64,000 nt of DNA, from positions 37,587,501 to 37,651,500 of the forward strand of contig JAEOAD010000015.1 of the NCBI GenBank assembly GCA_036365145.1. Reading direction: 5' to 3'. The position numbers were made by a program, and so were the translations under genes. How positions within the stretch are numbered: the stretch's first letter is position 1; each line of letters begins with the position of its first letter. This document shows positions 44,407-55,709 of this stretch, one piece after another. The DNA is from Orientallactaga sibirica (Eukaryota > Chordata > Mammalia > Rodentia > Dipodidae). The notes below the pieces were generated by a model, which worked only from the letters and a program-made list of their open reading frames with translations, searched no databases and was not told the DNA's origin.

Positions 44407-47400
44407 TCACTGAGAATGATCTGTTCCATGTTCAATAATTTTTTTTTTTTGAATTTCATCTTTCCTTACTGCTACATAGAATTCCATAGTATAGATATAC
44501 CACATCTTTATTATCCGTTCATCTAATGATGGACATCTGTGTTGATTCCAGCTATTAGCTATCATGAATTGAGCAGCTATAAACATGGTTGAGCAAATCT
44601 CTCTGATATAAGGCTTTGAGCCTTTAGGGTAAATGCCCAGTAAGGGAATAACTGGATCTGTTGGTAGGTCTATAGTCATCCTTTTCAGGAGTTTCCATAT
44701 AGCTTTCTATAATGGTTGTACCATTTTATATTCCCACCAACAGTGAAAGCTTGTTCCTATTTCTCCACAGCCTCACCAGCACTTGTTTACATTGTTTTTT
44801 TAATGTTAGCCATCCTTAATGGGGTAAGGTGGAATCTCATAGTTTTTTTAATTTGCATTTTCCTGATTATTAGGGATGTTGAACATTTTCTTAAGTGTGT
44901 GTTTGCCATTTGTATTTCTTCCTCTGAGAATTCCCTGTACAGTTCTCTGCCCCATTTTGTGAGTGGATTGTTTGACGATTTATTGTTTAGGCTTTGGAGT
45001 TCTTTGAAAATGCTAGAAATTTGGCCTCTGTCGGTTGTATAGCTGGCAAAAATTTTCTCCCATTCTGTGGGTAATCTGCTGGCTTCGGTTATAGCATATT
45101 TGTCAGTGACAAAGCTTTTCAGCTTCATGAGATCCCAATGGTTGAGTGATTGTTTAGTTTCCTGAGGTGCTGGGGTTTTGTTCAGGAAGTCTTTTCCCAC
45201 TCCTATGTCATGGAAGGTTCCTCCTATTTTTTCTTCCAGAAGATGCAGTATTTCTGGTTTTATATTAAGGTCTTTGATCCATTTGGACTTGATTTTTGTG
45301 CATGGTGAGATGTGTGGAGCGAGTTTCATTTTCCTGCATATGGTTGTCCAGCTTTTCCAGCACGATTTGTTGAAGATGCTGTCTTTTTTCCAGTCTGCAT
45401 TGGTAGGGCCTTTGTCAAATATCAAGTAGCTATAGTTACTTAACCCAAATCTGAGTCTTCTATTCAGTTCTATTGGTCTACATTCCTGTTTTTATGCCAG
45501 TACCATGTTGTTTTTATTACAATGGCTTTATTGTATAGCTTTAGATCAGGTATGGTGATGCCTCCAGAGGTGTTTCTTTTGCTGAGGATATGCTTGGATA
45601 TCCGAGGCCTTCTGTCTTTCCATATGATTTTTGAGATAGTTTTTTCTATCTCAGTGAAGAAAGAATTTGGGATTTTTATTGGTATTGCATTACATCTATA
45701 CAGTGCTTTTGGTAAGATTGCCATTTTCACAATGTTAATTCTGCCTAGCCAGGAGTATGGGAGGTCTTTCCATTTTTGTAGGACCTTCTCAGTTTCTTTC
45801 TTGAGTGTTTTTATGTTTTCATTGTATAGGTCTTTCACTTCCTTGGTTAATGTTATTCCAAGGTATTTTATTTTCTTTGTTGCTACTGAAAATGGGACAA
45901 TGTTAGTTATTTCTTTTTCCGTATCTTTGTCTTTTGCATACAGAAAGGCTACTGATTTCTGTGCATTGATCTTATATCCTGCACTTTGCTAAAGGCATTA
46001 ATTACCTTTAAGAGTTTTGCGATGGAGGTTTTTGAGTCATTTATGTATAGAATCATGTTGTCTGCAAATATGACTTCTTCCTTTCGAATTTGTATCCCTT
46101 TGATTTCTTTCTCCTGTCTTATTGCTGGAATTAGTATTTCTAGCACTATGTTGAAGCGCAGAGGTGAGAATGGACACCCCTGCCTTGTTCCAGATCTCAA
46201 TGGGAATTCCTTCAATCTCTCCCCATTAAGTATTATTTGTCTTTAGGAGCTTTATATATGGCCTTTATTATGTTGAGATATGGGCCATCCATGCCTATTC
46301 TCTCCAATGTTTGATCATGAAGTGATGTTGTATTTTGTCAAAGGCCTTTTCTACATCTATCGAAATAATCATGTGGTTTTTGTGTTTAAACTTGTTTATG
46401 TGGTATATTACATTGACAGATTTCCATAATGACAACCCCTGCATTCCAGGGATGAAACCTACTTGGTCAAGGTGAATAATGCTTTTGATGTACTGTTCAA
46501 TATGATTTGCAAAGATTTTGTTCAGGATCTTTGCATCTATGTTCATCAGGGAAATGGGCCTATAATTTTCCTTTCTTGTGGCATCTCTGCCTGGTTTTGG
46601 AATTAGGGTGATACTAGCTTCACAGAAGGAGTTAGGGATCTCTCCCTGTTCTCCAATTGTGTGGCACAGTTTGAGAAAATTTGGTTTCAGTTCTTCCATG
46701 AAGGTTTGATAGCATTCAGCTGAGAAAACATCTGGTCCTGGACTCTTCTTTTTGGGGATGTTTTTGATTACCTCTTCAATCTTGAAGGGGGTGATGGGTT
46801 TGTTTAGGAAATTAATATGCTCTGGGACTAGCTTTGGTAGGTAGTATGTGTCCAGGAATTCATCCATTTCCTCCATATTCTCCTATTTTGTGGAGTAGAG
46901 GTTTTTGAAATACGTCCTGATGATTCTCCCAATTTCACTTATGTCTGTTGTGATCTCTCCTTTTTCATTTCTAATTTTGCTAATTTGAAGCATCTCTCTT
47001 TTTTTTTTTTTCACTTTATCAGATTGGCCATGAGTTCATAAAACTTGTTTATTTTTTTCAAAGAACCAGCTCCTTGTTTCATCAGTTCTCTTAATCGTCT
47101 TCTTAACTTCCAATTCATTAATTTCTGCTCTGATCTTAATTATTTCTTTCTGTCTAAAGCTTTTTTGGTTGGCTTCTTCTTGTTTTTCCAATGCCTTTAG
47201 GTTGATGGTTAGGTTATTGATTTGGGATATCTCTGTTTTTGTTATGAAGGCATTTAGTGCTGTGATTTTTCCCCTAAGGACTGCCTTCATTTTGTCCCAT
47301 AAGTTTTGGTATGATGTGTTCTCATTGTTGTTCAGTTGTAGAAATTTTGCAATTTTATTTTTTATTTCATCTACAACCCATTTATTGTTTAAAAGTGTGT

Positions 47401-48161
47401 TCTTTAGTTTCCAGGAGCTAGAGGGATTCCTGGAGTACTTTTTGTTGTTAATTTCTAGCATTACAGCAGTGTGGTCTGATATCATGCAGGAAACTTTTTT
47501 GATTTTTCTTGAAAATAAGGAAGCATGCTTTGTGGCCCAATATATGATCTATTTTAGAGAAGGTTCCATGGGCTGCTGAGAAGAATGTATAATCTGTAGA
47601 TTTTGGGTGGAATGTTCTGTATATGTCTGTTAGGTCTAGTTGCTCTATGGTGATGTTGAGCTCTCTTACTTCCCTGTTAATTTTCTGTTTGGCTGATCTG
47701 TCTATTGGTGATGGTGGAGTATTGAAGTCTCTAACTATGATTGTGTTGGTATTTATTTCTGTTTTGTTGTCAAGTAGTTTTTGCTTTATGAATTGTGGTG
47801 CACCTGTGTTTGGTGCATAAAGATTGATGATTATGATATCCTCTTGTTGGATTGTTCCCTTGATAAGTAAGAAGTGGCCTTCTTTGTCTTTTTTGATTAC
47901 TTTTGGCTTGAAGTCTATTTTATCGGATATTAGTATAGTGATGCTTGCTTGTTTCTTATTTTCATTTGCTTGGAATACCTTTTTCCATCCTTTCGTCATG
48001 AGAAGGTGTCTACCTTTAGTGGTGAGGTGGCTTTCTTGAAGACAGCAGATTGAGGGTTCTAATTTTCTAATCCATCCTGTCAGTTTATGTCTCTTGATGG
48101 GTGAATTGAAGCCATTAATGTTAAGAGTGAGAACTGTGAGGTTTGATTTAATTCCTGCCAT
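44407..48161 (-). pseudogene. L1 ORF2 (endonuclease-reverse transcriptase), broken
   Basis: The endonuclease frame 47448-48161 (237 codons) shows Leu-Asn-Ile-Asn-Gly-Phe-Asn near the start, a Leu-Gln-Glu-Ser-His motif and Asn-Leu-Tyr-Ala-Pro-Asn. It has Arg-Asp-Phe-Asn, where the family has Gly before Asp, and then Lys-Ile-Asp-His. The Ser-Asp-His motif falls in the next frame (47036-47485). RT pieces are 46295-46876 and 45949-46215. In the latter the active-site box is Phe-Ala-Asp-Asn: the second catalytic Asp is Asn (codon at 46057-46059). C-terminal pieces are 45470-45838, 44787-45425 and 44407-44679. Several frameshifts separate them, so the protein is inactive. Confidence 0.88.
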
Positions 48162-48230
48162 GTTGTGGTGGTTTGGTGTTTTTTGGACTTTGACGGGTTG
48201 TTTTGTTTTGAGTGCCTTCTTTGAGTTTGG

Positions 48231-49421
48231 TTATTGTGATCTGCTTCTTGTAGGTTCGTGAGGTTGGTTATTTGATTTTTCTGTGTGGAGAATTCCCTGG
48301 AGTAGTCTCTGTAGATTTGGCTTTGTGTTCACAAAGTTATACAGCTGGGTTTTATCATGGAAAGTTTTTCTTTCATCATCTATTATGAGGGATATTTTTT
48401 CTGAGTAGAGTAGTTTGGGTAGGAAGCCATAAGCTCTTAGACTTTGCAGTGTTCCACTCCAGGCTCTTCCGGCTTTGAGTGTTTCCATTGAGAAGTCTGA
48501 GGTAATTCTGATGGGGTTACCTTTATATGTACTGTGTTGCTTTTCCCTAGCTGCTTTTAGGACTCTCTCCTTGTTATCAATATTTAGGGTTTTTATGATA
48601 ATATGTCTTGGAGAATTTCTCCTTTGGTCCAGTCTGTTTGGAGTTCTGCTAGCTGCTTGTATCTTGATGGGACTTTCTTTTGAGAGATTGGGAAACTTCT
48701 CACTGATAATTTTGTTGAATAAGTTCTCAATTCCTTTGATCTGAATTTCTTCCCCTTCTGGTGTCCCCATGATCCTAATATTGGAACATTTAAGGCTATT
48801 CCACATTTCCCACATGTTCTGTTCACAAAAATTTTTGAACTTATTGAAACTTTTGGATTCATGTGCTGTTTCTTCTGTTTTGTCTTCCAGTTCTGAGTTT
48901 CTATCTTCCATATGGATGACTCTATTCTTGAGAGCTTCTATGGAGTTTTGGGTTTGTTCAGTTTGGTTGGTATTTTATACTACTTTTTATGTATAGTTTC
49001 CAAACCTCTGTTGAGTTCCTTCTTTCAAATCATTTTCTGATATTTTTTAGTTCTTCTTGGAATTCCTCCTTGCATTTATTTATGTCATTATTGAGCTTAG
49101 CCAACTGGTTATTGAGGTCCTCTCTTTTTTTGCTCCCCTTCAGGTCATTTAACTGTTTTGGAGCACTTCCTGGCCCTTTTCTATTAGGTCTAATCTTGTG
49201 AGAACAGCATTCATACATTTATTGGCCCTTTGTTGATTTTCTGCAAGTTCTGCTATATTCTTGACCAGGGTTGCATTGCTTATGTTTTCATTTTGGGGAA
49301 CTGATCCTAATATATCTTCTATGTTTTAGTTAGAGTAATGCATTGTGGGACTGGGTGGTCTTGCTGGATTTATTTGCATTTGATTATTTATGTTATTTAT
49401 TTTGCGCTATGGTCTGTCCAT
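48231..49421 (-). pseudogene. L1 ORF1 (RNA-binding chaperone), broken
   Basis: The start codon is at 49419-49421. A TAG follows as codon 5 (49407-49409), where the related copy at 31.7 kb has Gln. The coiled-coil piece is at 49030-49218. The RRM and C-terminal domain are open at 48231-48911 (226 codons), with Asn-Ile-Arg-Ile-Met-Gly-Thr-Pro-Glu-Gly-Glu-Glu and a later Ala-Gly-Arg-Ala-Trp segment typical of L1 ORF1. The 70-base gap to ORF2 is normal for rodent L1. The nonsense codon and frame changes disable it. Confidence 0.85.
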
Positions 49422-49424
49422 CAG

Positions 49425-50015
49425 TGTAGGAGTCTTGTTAACTGAAGCTGTAGTTAACTTTGATGTGTCTTCAGCATGGAAGGTGGGGGGACGAGGGGGT
49501 GGGGGGGCATGGGTACCAGGTCATCAGGGCTACCCGTGAACAAGTGCAACAGGGTCGGGGGCATAGGGCAGCTGGTGAATTCGGTGAGCAAGGCTAGCCA
49601 CTGATGCAGAGGGTGGGGTGTGTGGCGACACAGGTTACCACTGGGTGGGGCTAACGTGGTAAGAGGGTGGAGCAATGCAGTTTCCCAGTGGGCAGGGATA
49701 CTTGCTGATGTGGAGGGCAGGGGGTAAGGGGGGCAGGGAAAATGGTTTCCTGGTTGTCGGGGCTACCTGCCAATGCAGAGGGTGGGGGGCAGGGGGCAAG
49801 GAAGCACATGGATGGTGGACAGGTTTCCCCCCTGCAGGGTGGGCAGCAGGGGCAGGGTGGGTGGGGGGTTGCTGTGGTGCAGGGGACCAGATGGAGGGGC
49901 TTCCTGACTGGGTGGAGGGTGAGGAACAGGGTGGTGCAGGGACCCTGTAGCTGGGGCTGCCTGCCAGAGATGAGAGTGGGGGTGGGGTAGCAAGGGGATG
50001 CAGAGGAAGTGACAG
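49425..50015 (-). promoter_or_regulatory. L1 5' UTR with G-rich tandem units
   Basis: The plus strand shows imperfect repeats of roughly 80-100 bp built on GGGCTACCTGCCAATGCAGAGGGTGGGG-like blocks (for example near 49528, 49585, 49690 and 49763). Several clustered G runs (49482-49511) could form quadruplexes on the plus strand. The L1 transcript itself would be C-rich here. Promoter function is inferred from position. Confidence 0.65.
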
Positions 50016-50217
50016 TGGATTGAAATTCTTCTCCTGCTATACCCTGAATTCTTATGTTTGATCTTTTCATAGTGTCCTGGATATCTTGGAATTCACATTC
50101 ATACCTTTCTATTAGCTTGTCTTTCTCTTTGTTGGACTGTATTAGGTCTTCCACATGATCTTCTAGTTTAGATATTCTGTTCTCTCCTTCATCCTTTCTA
50201 CTGGTGAGACTTTCCAC

Positions 50218-50249
<32 letters not shown>

Positions 50250-52078
50250 GAGAGAGAGAGAGACACAGACAGACGGAGAGGGAGAAGCAGAGAGAAAGAG
50301 AAAGAATGGGCACGCCAGCAGCCTCTCAGCTGCTGTGAACAAACTCCAGATGCTTGCGCCCCCTTGTGGGCAAGTGTGGCATTGCACCCTTGCATCACTT
50401 TGCATCTGGCTAATTGTGGGACCTGGAAATTGGAACCAGCATTCTTAGGCTTAGTGGGCAGGCACCTTAACCACTAAGCTATCTCTCCAGCCCTCCACAG
50501 AGCTTTTTATTTCACTGACTGTGTTCTTCAAAGCTAGAATTTCTGCCTGGCTTTTCTTCAGTATTTCTATTTCCTTATTCATGTCCTGTAATGACCTTTT
50601 TATTCCATTAAGCTGATTTCCTTTGTTCTCCTTCAGGAGTTTGTTTTCTTCTTTAATTCCTTTGTTTTCTTCTCTGATTCCTTTCATTTCTTCTTTCATG
50701 TCTTTGAGTGTAGATAACATCATTCTTTTGAAATCTTTGTCATGAATTTCATTTAAAACAGTCTTATTGGTGAACATTTCTGGTGGATTTGTAAGTTTTG
50801 GTAGGATTGCATTGTCTTGATTCTTTGTGTTTCTTGCATTATAATGTAGTGACTTTTGCATCCTGGATTGATTTGATGCTTAGGTTTTCTTTTTATCTGC
50901 AGTGTTCTTAGAAGTGGTGATCCACCTTTATATACTTTCAGGATATGAGTTTAAAGTGCCAAGTGTAGCACTTGTACTCAAATCCAACATCAGAAGTAAT
51001 CCTAGGTGTAGAGTTTTCTTGCTAAGTATGTATACTAGTGGACTGGGTGGGACAATATACTGGCAATTTCTATACTTCAACTGAGCAAAATACATATTCA
51101 ATAAAAACCACCTCAGAGTATACAAGTGCAGGGATTAAAACAAACAGTCTTATAAGGCCAAAATCCCTAAGAGTGTGTGTTGCTCTACACCCTTAATCCT
51201 GTCAGCTAGGGGGTAGAGAATTCTGTTCTGAATTGGGTTCCAGGTCAGCTTGGATCTGGATCAGACCCTGCCCCCAATAATGACAAAAGCAAAAGACAAA
51301 GGCCCTATAAATCTGTAAGTATTATAGGCAGCAATATTCAACACCCCGTGTACAGCTTATTTGAAAATGGTAAATCCAACCACAAATATGTAACCCATAA
51401 CCTGCCCTGACATAGAAAGAGAGATTAGCACTTCCTATGCAGGCCTATGTACCTTTTTTTTTGTCAGCCAGCCAGCCTCGTTACCTTTTGATGTGGTTTC
51501 CAATCTCATCAATGCTGAGTGCCCACCTCATTCCCTCCGTGTTGTGCTGTGGAGCTTGAGCTCGGCTCAGCTGTGCTGGATGCACTGCTGGTATTGTACT
51601 GTAGAGCTTGAGCTTGGCTCAGTTGTGGTGGATGCTGCAGGGAGCTGAATGCTGGAGGTTCACAGTTCTGGTGGTTGGGGGAAGGAAGAGTTCAGGAAGC
51701 CTGTAGTTGCTCACAAGGTTCCCCTGTATCTCTTTCAGTAGCTCAGGAGACTTTTCTTTAGAAAGACTTCTTTCTTTACACAGAGGCTGATGAGGTTGGA
51801 AAGTCCCCTTGTTTGGTCTCTGTTGCTACTGCTAGGCATGCCTGGAAGGTGGTGCCCAGTGTATAGATCATGCAGATCAGGGCCAAGGTGGACAAGGGGT
51901 GCTGAGGATTGGGCCTCAAGCTCCTCAGTGGGATTCTGACCATCTCCTGCTTCTCCGCTGTGTCTAGGGAAAAACTATTCTGCACTTTTCAGAAGAAGAG
52001 TGTATTTTGCTGTAGTTTTACTTAAATCCCTCCCTGAGCTGGTTTGGTGTGGTTTCTATGCCGCCATCTTACCCAGAA
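50016..52078 (-). mobile_element. L1 5' end (5' UTR and ORF1 N-terminal half)
   Basis: On the minus strand the element begins near 52078 with AAGATGGCGGC (complement at 52060-52070), matching the YY1-type site at L1 starts. A 1.2-kb 5' UTR follows. An ORF1 N-terminal frame lies at 50451-50861, rich in Glu/Lys with a Gly-Ile-Lys-Glu-Glu-Asn coiled-coil pattern. After a SINE insertion, ORF1 continues (50030-50210) with Asn-Ile-Arg-Ile-Gln-Gly-Ile. It stops where the neighbouring L1 5' UTR begins. It is of a different family from the two younger L1s. Confidence 0.75.
50221..50494 (-). mobile_element. tRNA-headed SINE (long-body type) in L1 ORF1
   Basis: Head on the right (complement of ACTAAGCTATCTCTCCAGCCC), T run and GA tract on the left. 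It splits the ORF1 of the older L1. The flanks TTCCACAAAGG and CTCCACAGAGC look like a decayed target duplication. Confidence 0.88.
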
Positions 52079-52117
52079 GTCTAAAGTAATATTTTTATCT
52101 TTTAAAACCATGAGCAC

Positions 52118-52330
52118 TGGGTTGGAGAGATGGCTCAGTAGTTAAGGAGCTTGCCTGCAAAGCCTATCATCCTGGGTTTGGTTCCACAGTATATACATAA
52201 ACCAGATGCACAAAGTGGCATATGCATCTGAAGTTTGTTTTCAGTGGCTGGAGGCCCTGGCATGCCCATTATCTTTGTCCATCTCTCTTCTCTCTACCTC
52301 TCTCTGTTTGCAAATAAATAAATAAAATAT
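52118..52330 (+). mobile_element. tRNA-headed SINE (short-body type)
   Basis: Flanked by a 17-bp target duplication with two mismatches (52101-52117 and 52331-52347, beginning TTTAAAACCAT). Tail (AAAT)n. Confidence 0.9.
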
Positions 52331-52347
52331 TTTAAAACCATAAACAC

Positions 52348-55300
52348 GTAAGCACTAGGCTTAGTAACTTGTGAAGTTAGTCAATGATACAATTAGGATT
52401 CCAATTTAGAGTCTGACTCTATAACCCACCACTACTCATGACTGTTGCATACTATTTTCTTTTCTTACTTTACAAACATAATTATGGTTACCAGGGTGTT
52501 CATCATTAGAATAAAACATAATTTTGGTTACTAAGTGAGTCAGTAAGTGTATGCTTAGAACCAAAAGGTGATTAGTTGACCATTGTTCTTGGAACACAAT
52601 GGTGACAAAATTTGAAGACAAATAATTTTAGGGAATAATATTGGGTAGAGAAACATGGAAAATGGGGTACAAGGCAAATCTTATAGAGGAAATCAGTGAC
52701 GGGACAAGGAGATCAGAAACAGAGATAAGAGGTTAAGAAAGTCCAGGTGAAAATGGATGAATATGCAGCTTGTTTTCCCAGGGGAATATCAGGTGAAGGT
52801 GTAGAAGTACTACATCATGCCAAAACTGGGTCATTTGTTGCTTTCAGCCTCACACTACTTTAATTGTCTTGCACCAGGGTATTTCTTGTGGTTCTGCAGA
52901 GGTGTGACACAATCTTCACAGTGTTGCATTTATTTATTTATTGATTGAAAGGATGGCTTCCTCCAACTGTGCATCCTTTTGTGACTGCCTCCCCAAGTGC
53001 TAGGATTACAAGTGTGTACCATCATACCTGGCTAAGCTTTGCCTTCTTGTTGTAGTCTTAGCTGAAACAGGCTAAGATGGAGTAAAGACATAAAGCATCA
53101 TATATAACTTTGACATACTTTTAAAAATCCTATTTCTTAGTCTTTATACTTCATTAAATGATGTCAATAATAGAGAATAACTTGAAGCAAAGAGAAACTG
53201 AAATTTACCGTATGATCTGCAAACCCAACATTTACATTTTTTTCCATTCAATTTTCATGAATGCACATGGAATCATCTAAAAATAATTATGTAGACGAGA
53301 GGCAGGAAGATCAACCAAAATGATGCATACATGAAAATTCCATAATGATGACTATTATTTTGTATGCTAATTAAAATATTTTAAAAGCTCAGCAAAATGA
53401 CAAAAAAAAACACAATAAATCAGTAAACTAATAAAATTAAAACTCCAAAACTTAGAGTCTTCAGATTTGGGTCTGGAAATTTATGTTGCCATAAATTTTA
53501 TCCCTCAGAGCCTGTTCCCTGCAAAATACAACTCAAAATTCTCCATTCACAAGTGGTTGTAACAATAAGAAATGGCATATGCCAAATGCCTGATTCATTA
53601 GAGATATTCAGTAAGTACTAGTAGATTCTAGAAGAAAACATTTATTTCATAACTATTAAGTACTCAATCTGGCTCATGTTAAGCAATGAGGCTTAGCTAT
53701 CTTCAATTGTAAACCCTATAGGCAACATAGGAGATGACCTGCTAAACCTAAGAAGATCTCAAGAACTTTTCAAAATCTTCAGTATAGTTAACCCTGATGT
53801 GACCTATATTTACTCAAAAACCAATATAAGGGAAATTTAATTAGCTTAGTTGTTTCTGTATTCCAAAGGGTGTTTGGAAAAACATACTTCCATTGTCCTA
53901 TAATGATAACACTGTGCTGCTGGCCATTTCTGATGACCAGCTTTCCATGATGGCTCCTAATGCTCCTCAGCCTGTATAATTTCTCTTCATATTCTATCCA
54001 TCCTCATGTAGAACCAGATACTATGTCATGAGAAGTTCTGTAGAGAGTCCTGAAAGGTGAGGAACTGAAACCTCCTACTAGTAGCCACATGACTGAGCTA
54101 GGAAGAATATTTCTAGGCCCAGTTAAGTTTTCAGATGACTGCAGCTCAGATTTACAGCTTGGCTCAAACATCAAGAGTGATTATAAGCTAGAGTAATATA
54201 GTTAGGTCATGCTCATATTCCTTACTCTTGGAAAAAACAAAGGATAATGTTTGTTGTTTCAATTCAGTGGCAAAGCAATATATAATTAACATGGTTTTGT
54301 CATTCAGGTCCCCTCAAGATGGTATCTACATTGAATAGTGCTTTGCTAGAGTTATGACTGTCTTGTGTTAATATCTGTTATTGAAAAATTTCAATCCTAA
54401 GAATGAGTGGTGTCAGGAAAAACCCTTAATTGAAGATTTGAAATTATTACCTAAGTGTGTTAAGTAAAAGAAAACATGGGATCCAGAAGTCAATGACCAA
54501 GCTGAAGTCAAAAGACTGGTTTCCAGGTTGCTGCATTTATATAGGAAACAGTCAAGAATCAGAGGCTCAGCCTGGGGCCTGACATCCCATAGATACTCAA
54601 TAAACTCCTACTGGTCTAGAGTCTTAACACATGATCTAAATATCTCTATAAAAGGATGACTTTGTCTCTCTGTAAAGGACATGATTCCAGATCTAGACCC
54701 TACGTATTATGTGTACTGACTTCAGGTAAGAAGAGCAGAACTGTATGAAAGTGTCTGTGTGTGTGTGTGTGTGTGAATTTCTGTATGAAGATATGCTTAT
54801 ATAAATTCAGCCTATTTACCAAGTTGAAGAATTATTTATCTTGCTAAATGAGTAGCTTGTGATGTGACCACTCAAATAACTTGACCAGATTTGTCGTTGT
54901 TCTGGAATGGTATAATGGCAGATGGTTTAGCAATTCCCTTTGTAGGAATAACTTGTGAAGAGTTTAAGATATGAACAGAGCCTAACACTGAGGAAAGTTG
55001 ATGCCTCCTTTGCACAGATAATCCAGAAAGTTGATGTTTGCAGCAAATATACCAAAAGTGCATCCAGGAATGGGCTTTGTTAACACTCACCTCATCTGTG
55101 AGTTACTTGTCATAGTCACCTCTTCCTCACTACATTGAGTACCATTTAGAAGTCAGAAGTTTCCTCCCCCAATTGTCTTATTTAACCCAACTACTAATGA
55201 AAGTCTGTTTCCCTGTTTTGTAGATATAAGTGTGTATGAGTATAGCATTTAATGATTAAGCCTGGGGTCTTGTCTGTATGACTTCTAGTTTGGTCTCCCT

Positions 55301-55460
55301 CACTCAGTACTGGGAAAGACACCTCAACTATAGAATTTATTCTTCTTAACTTTAGTATTATATAGGATTATTATAATAATAAAATGAATTACTTCATGTA
55401 GGTATCTTAACACAGTGTGTGATACATAGTGAATGCTCCATTAACCTTAGGTATTATCCG
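52348..55460. other. No gene recognised, AT-rich unique sequence
   Basis: Contains a short (TG)n at about 54754-54775 and an old minus-strand B1-like scrap at 52975-53035 (CCAAGTGCTAGGATTACAAG). Otherwise no repeat or coding signature is visible. Confidence 0.5.
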
Positions 55461-55464
55461 TTTT

Positions 55465-55709
55465 TAAATTTATTTTTTATTTGAGAGAGACAGAAAGAGA
55501 GAGCTAGAGAGGTAGAGGTAGAGAGAATGGGTGTGCCAGTGGCTTCTCAGCAGCAGTGAAGGAACTCCAGACATGTGCGCCCCCTTGTGGGCAAGTGCAG
55601 CATTGTGCACTTTTTGTGTCTGGCAAAACGTGGGACATGGAGATTGGAACCAAAGTTTTCAGGCTTGGCAGGCAGGTGCCTTAACCGCCGAGCCATCTCT
55701 CTAGCCTTT
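55465..55709 (-). mobile_element. tRNA-headed SINE (long-body type)
   Basis: Head on the right (complement of GCCGAGCCATCTCTCTAGCC), GA tract on the left. The middle GTGCGCCCCCTTGTGGGCAAG block is the long-body signature. Confidence 0.88.

Larger units (their letters stand above)
43005..50015 (-). mobile_element. Near-complete L1 retrotransposon
   Basis: About 7.0 kb on the minus strand: 5' UTR (about 50015-49425) with G-rich tandem units on the plus strand, ORF1 (49421-48231), a short spacer, ORF2 (48161-44407), 3' UTR (44400-43020) and a T-rich tail end (about 43005-43020). Its ORFs closely resemble the L1 at 26.7-32.7 kb, but its 5' UTR array differs. Both ORFs carry disabling changes. 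It lies directly between an old L1 3' end and the 5' end of another L1. No target duplication was identified. Confidence 0.88.

Noticed and set aside
49651..50313. 220-codon open frame as a chimeric gene
   Set aside because: It strings together a SINE, a piece of old L1 ORF1 and the 5' UTR of the neighbouring L1. Three unrelated sources happen to share a frame.
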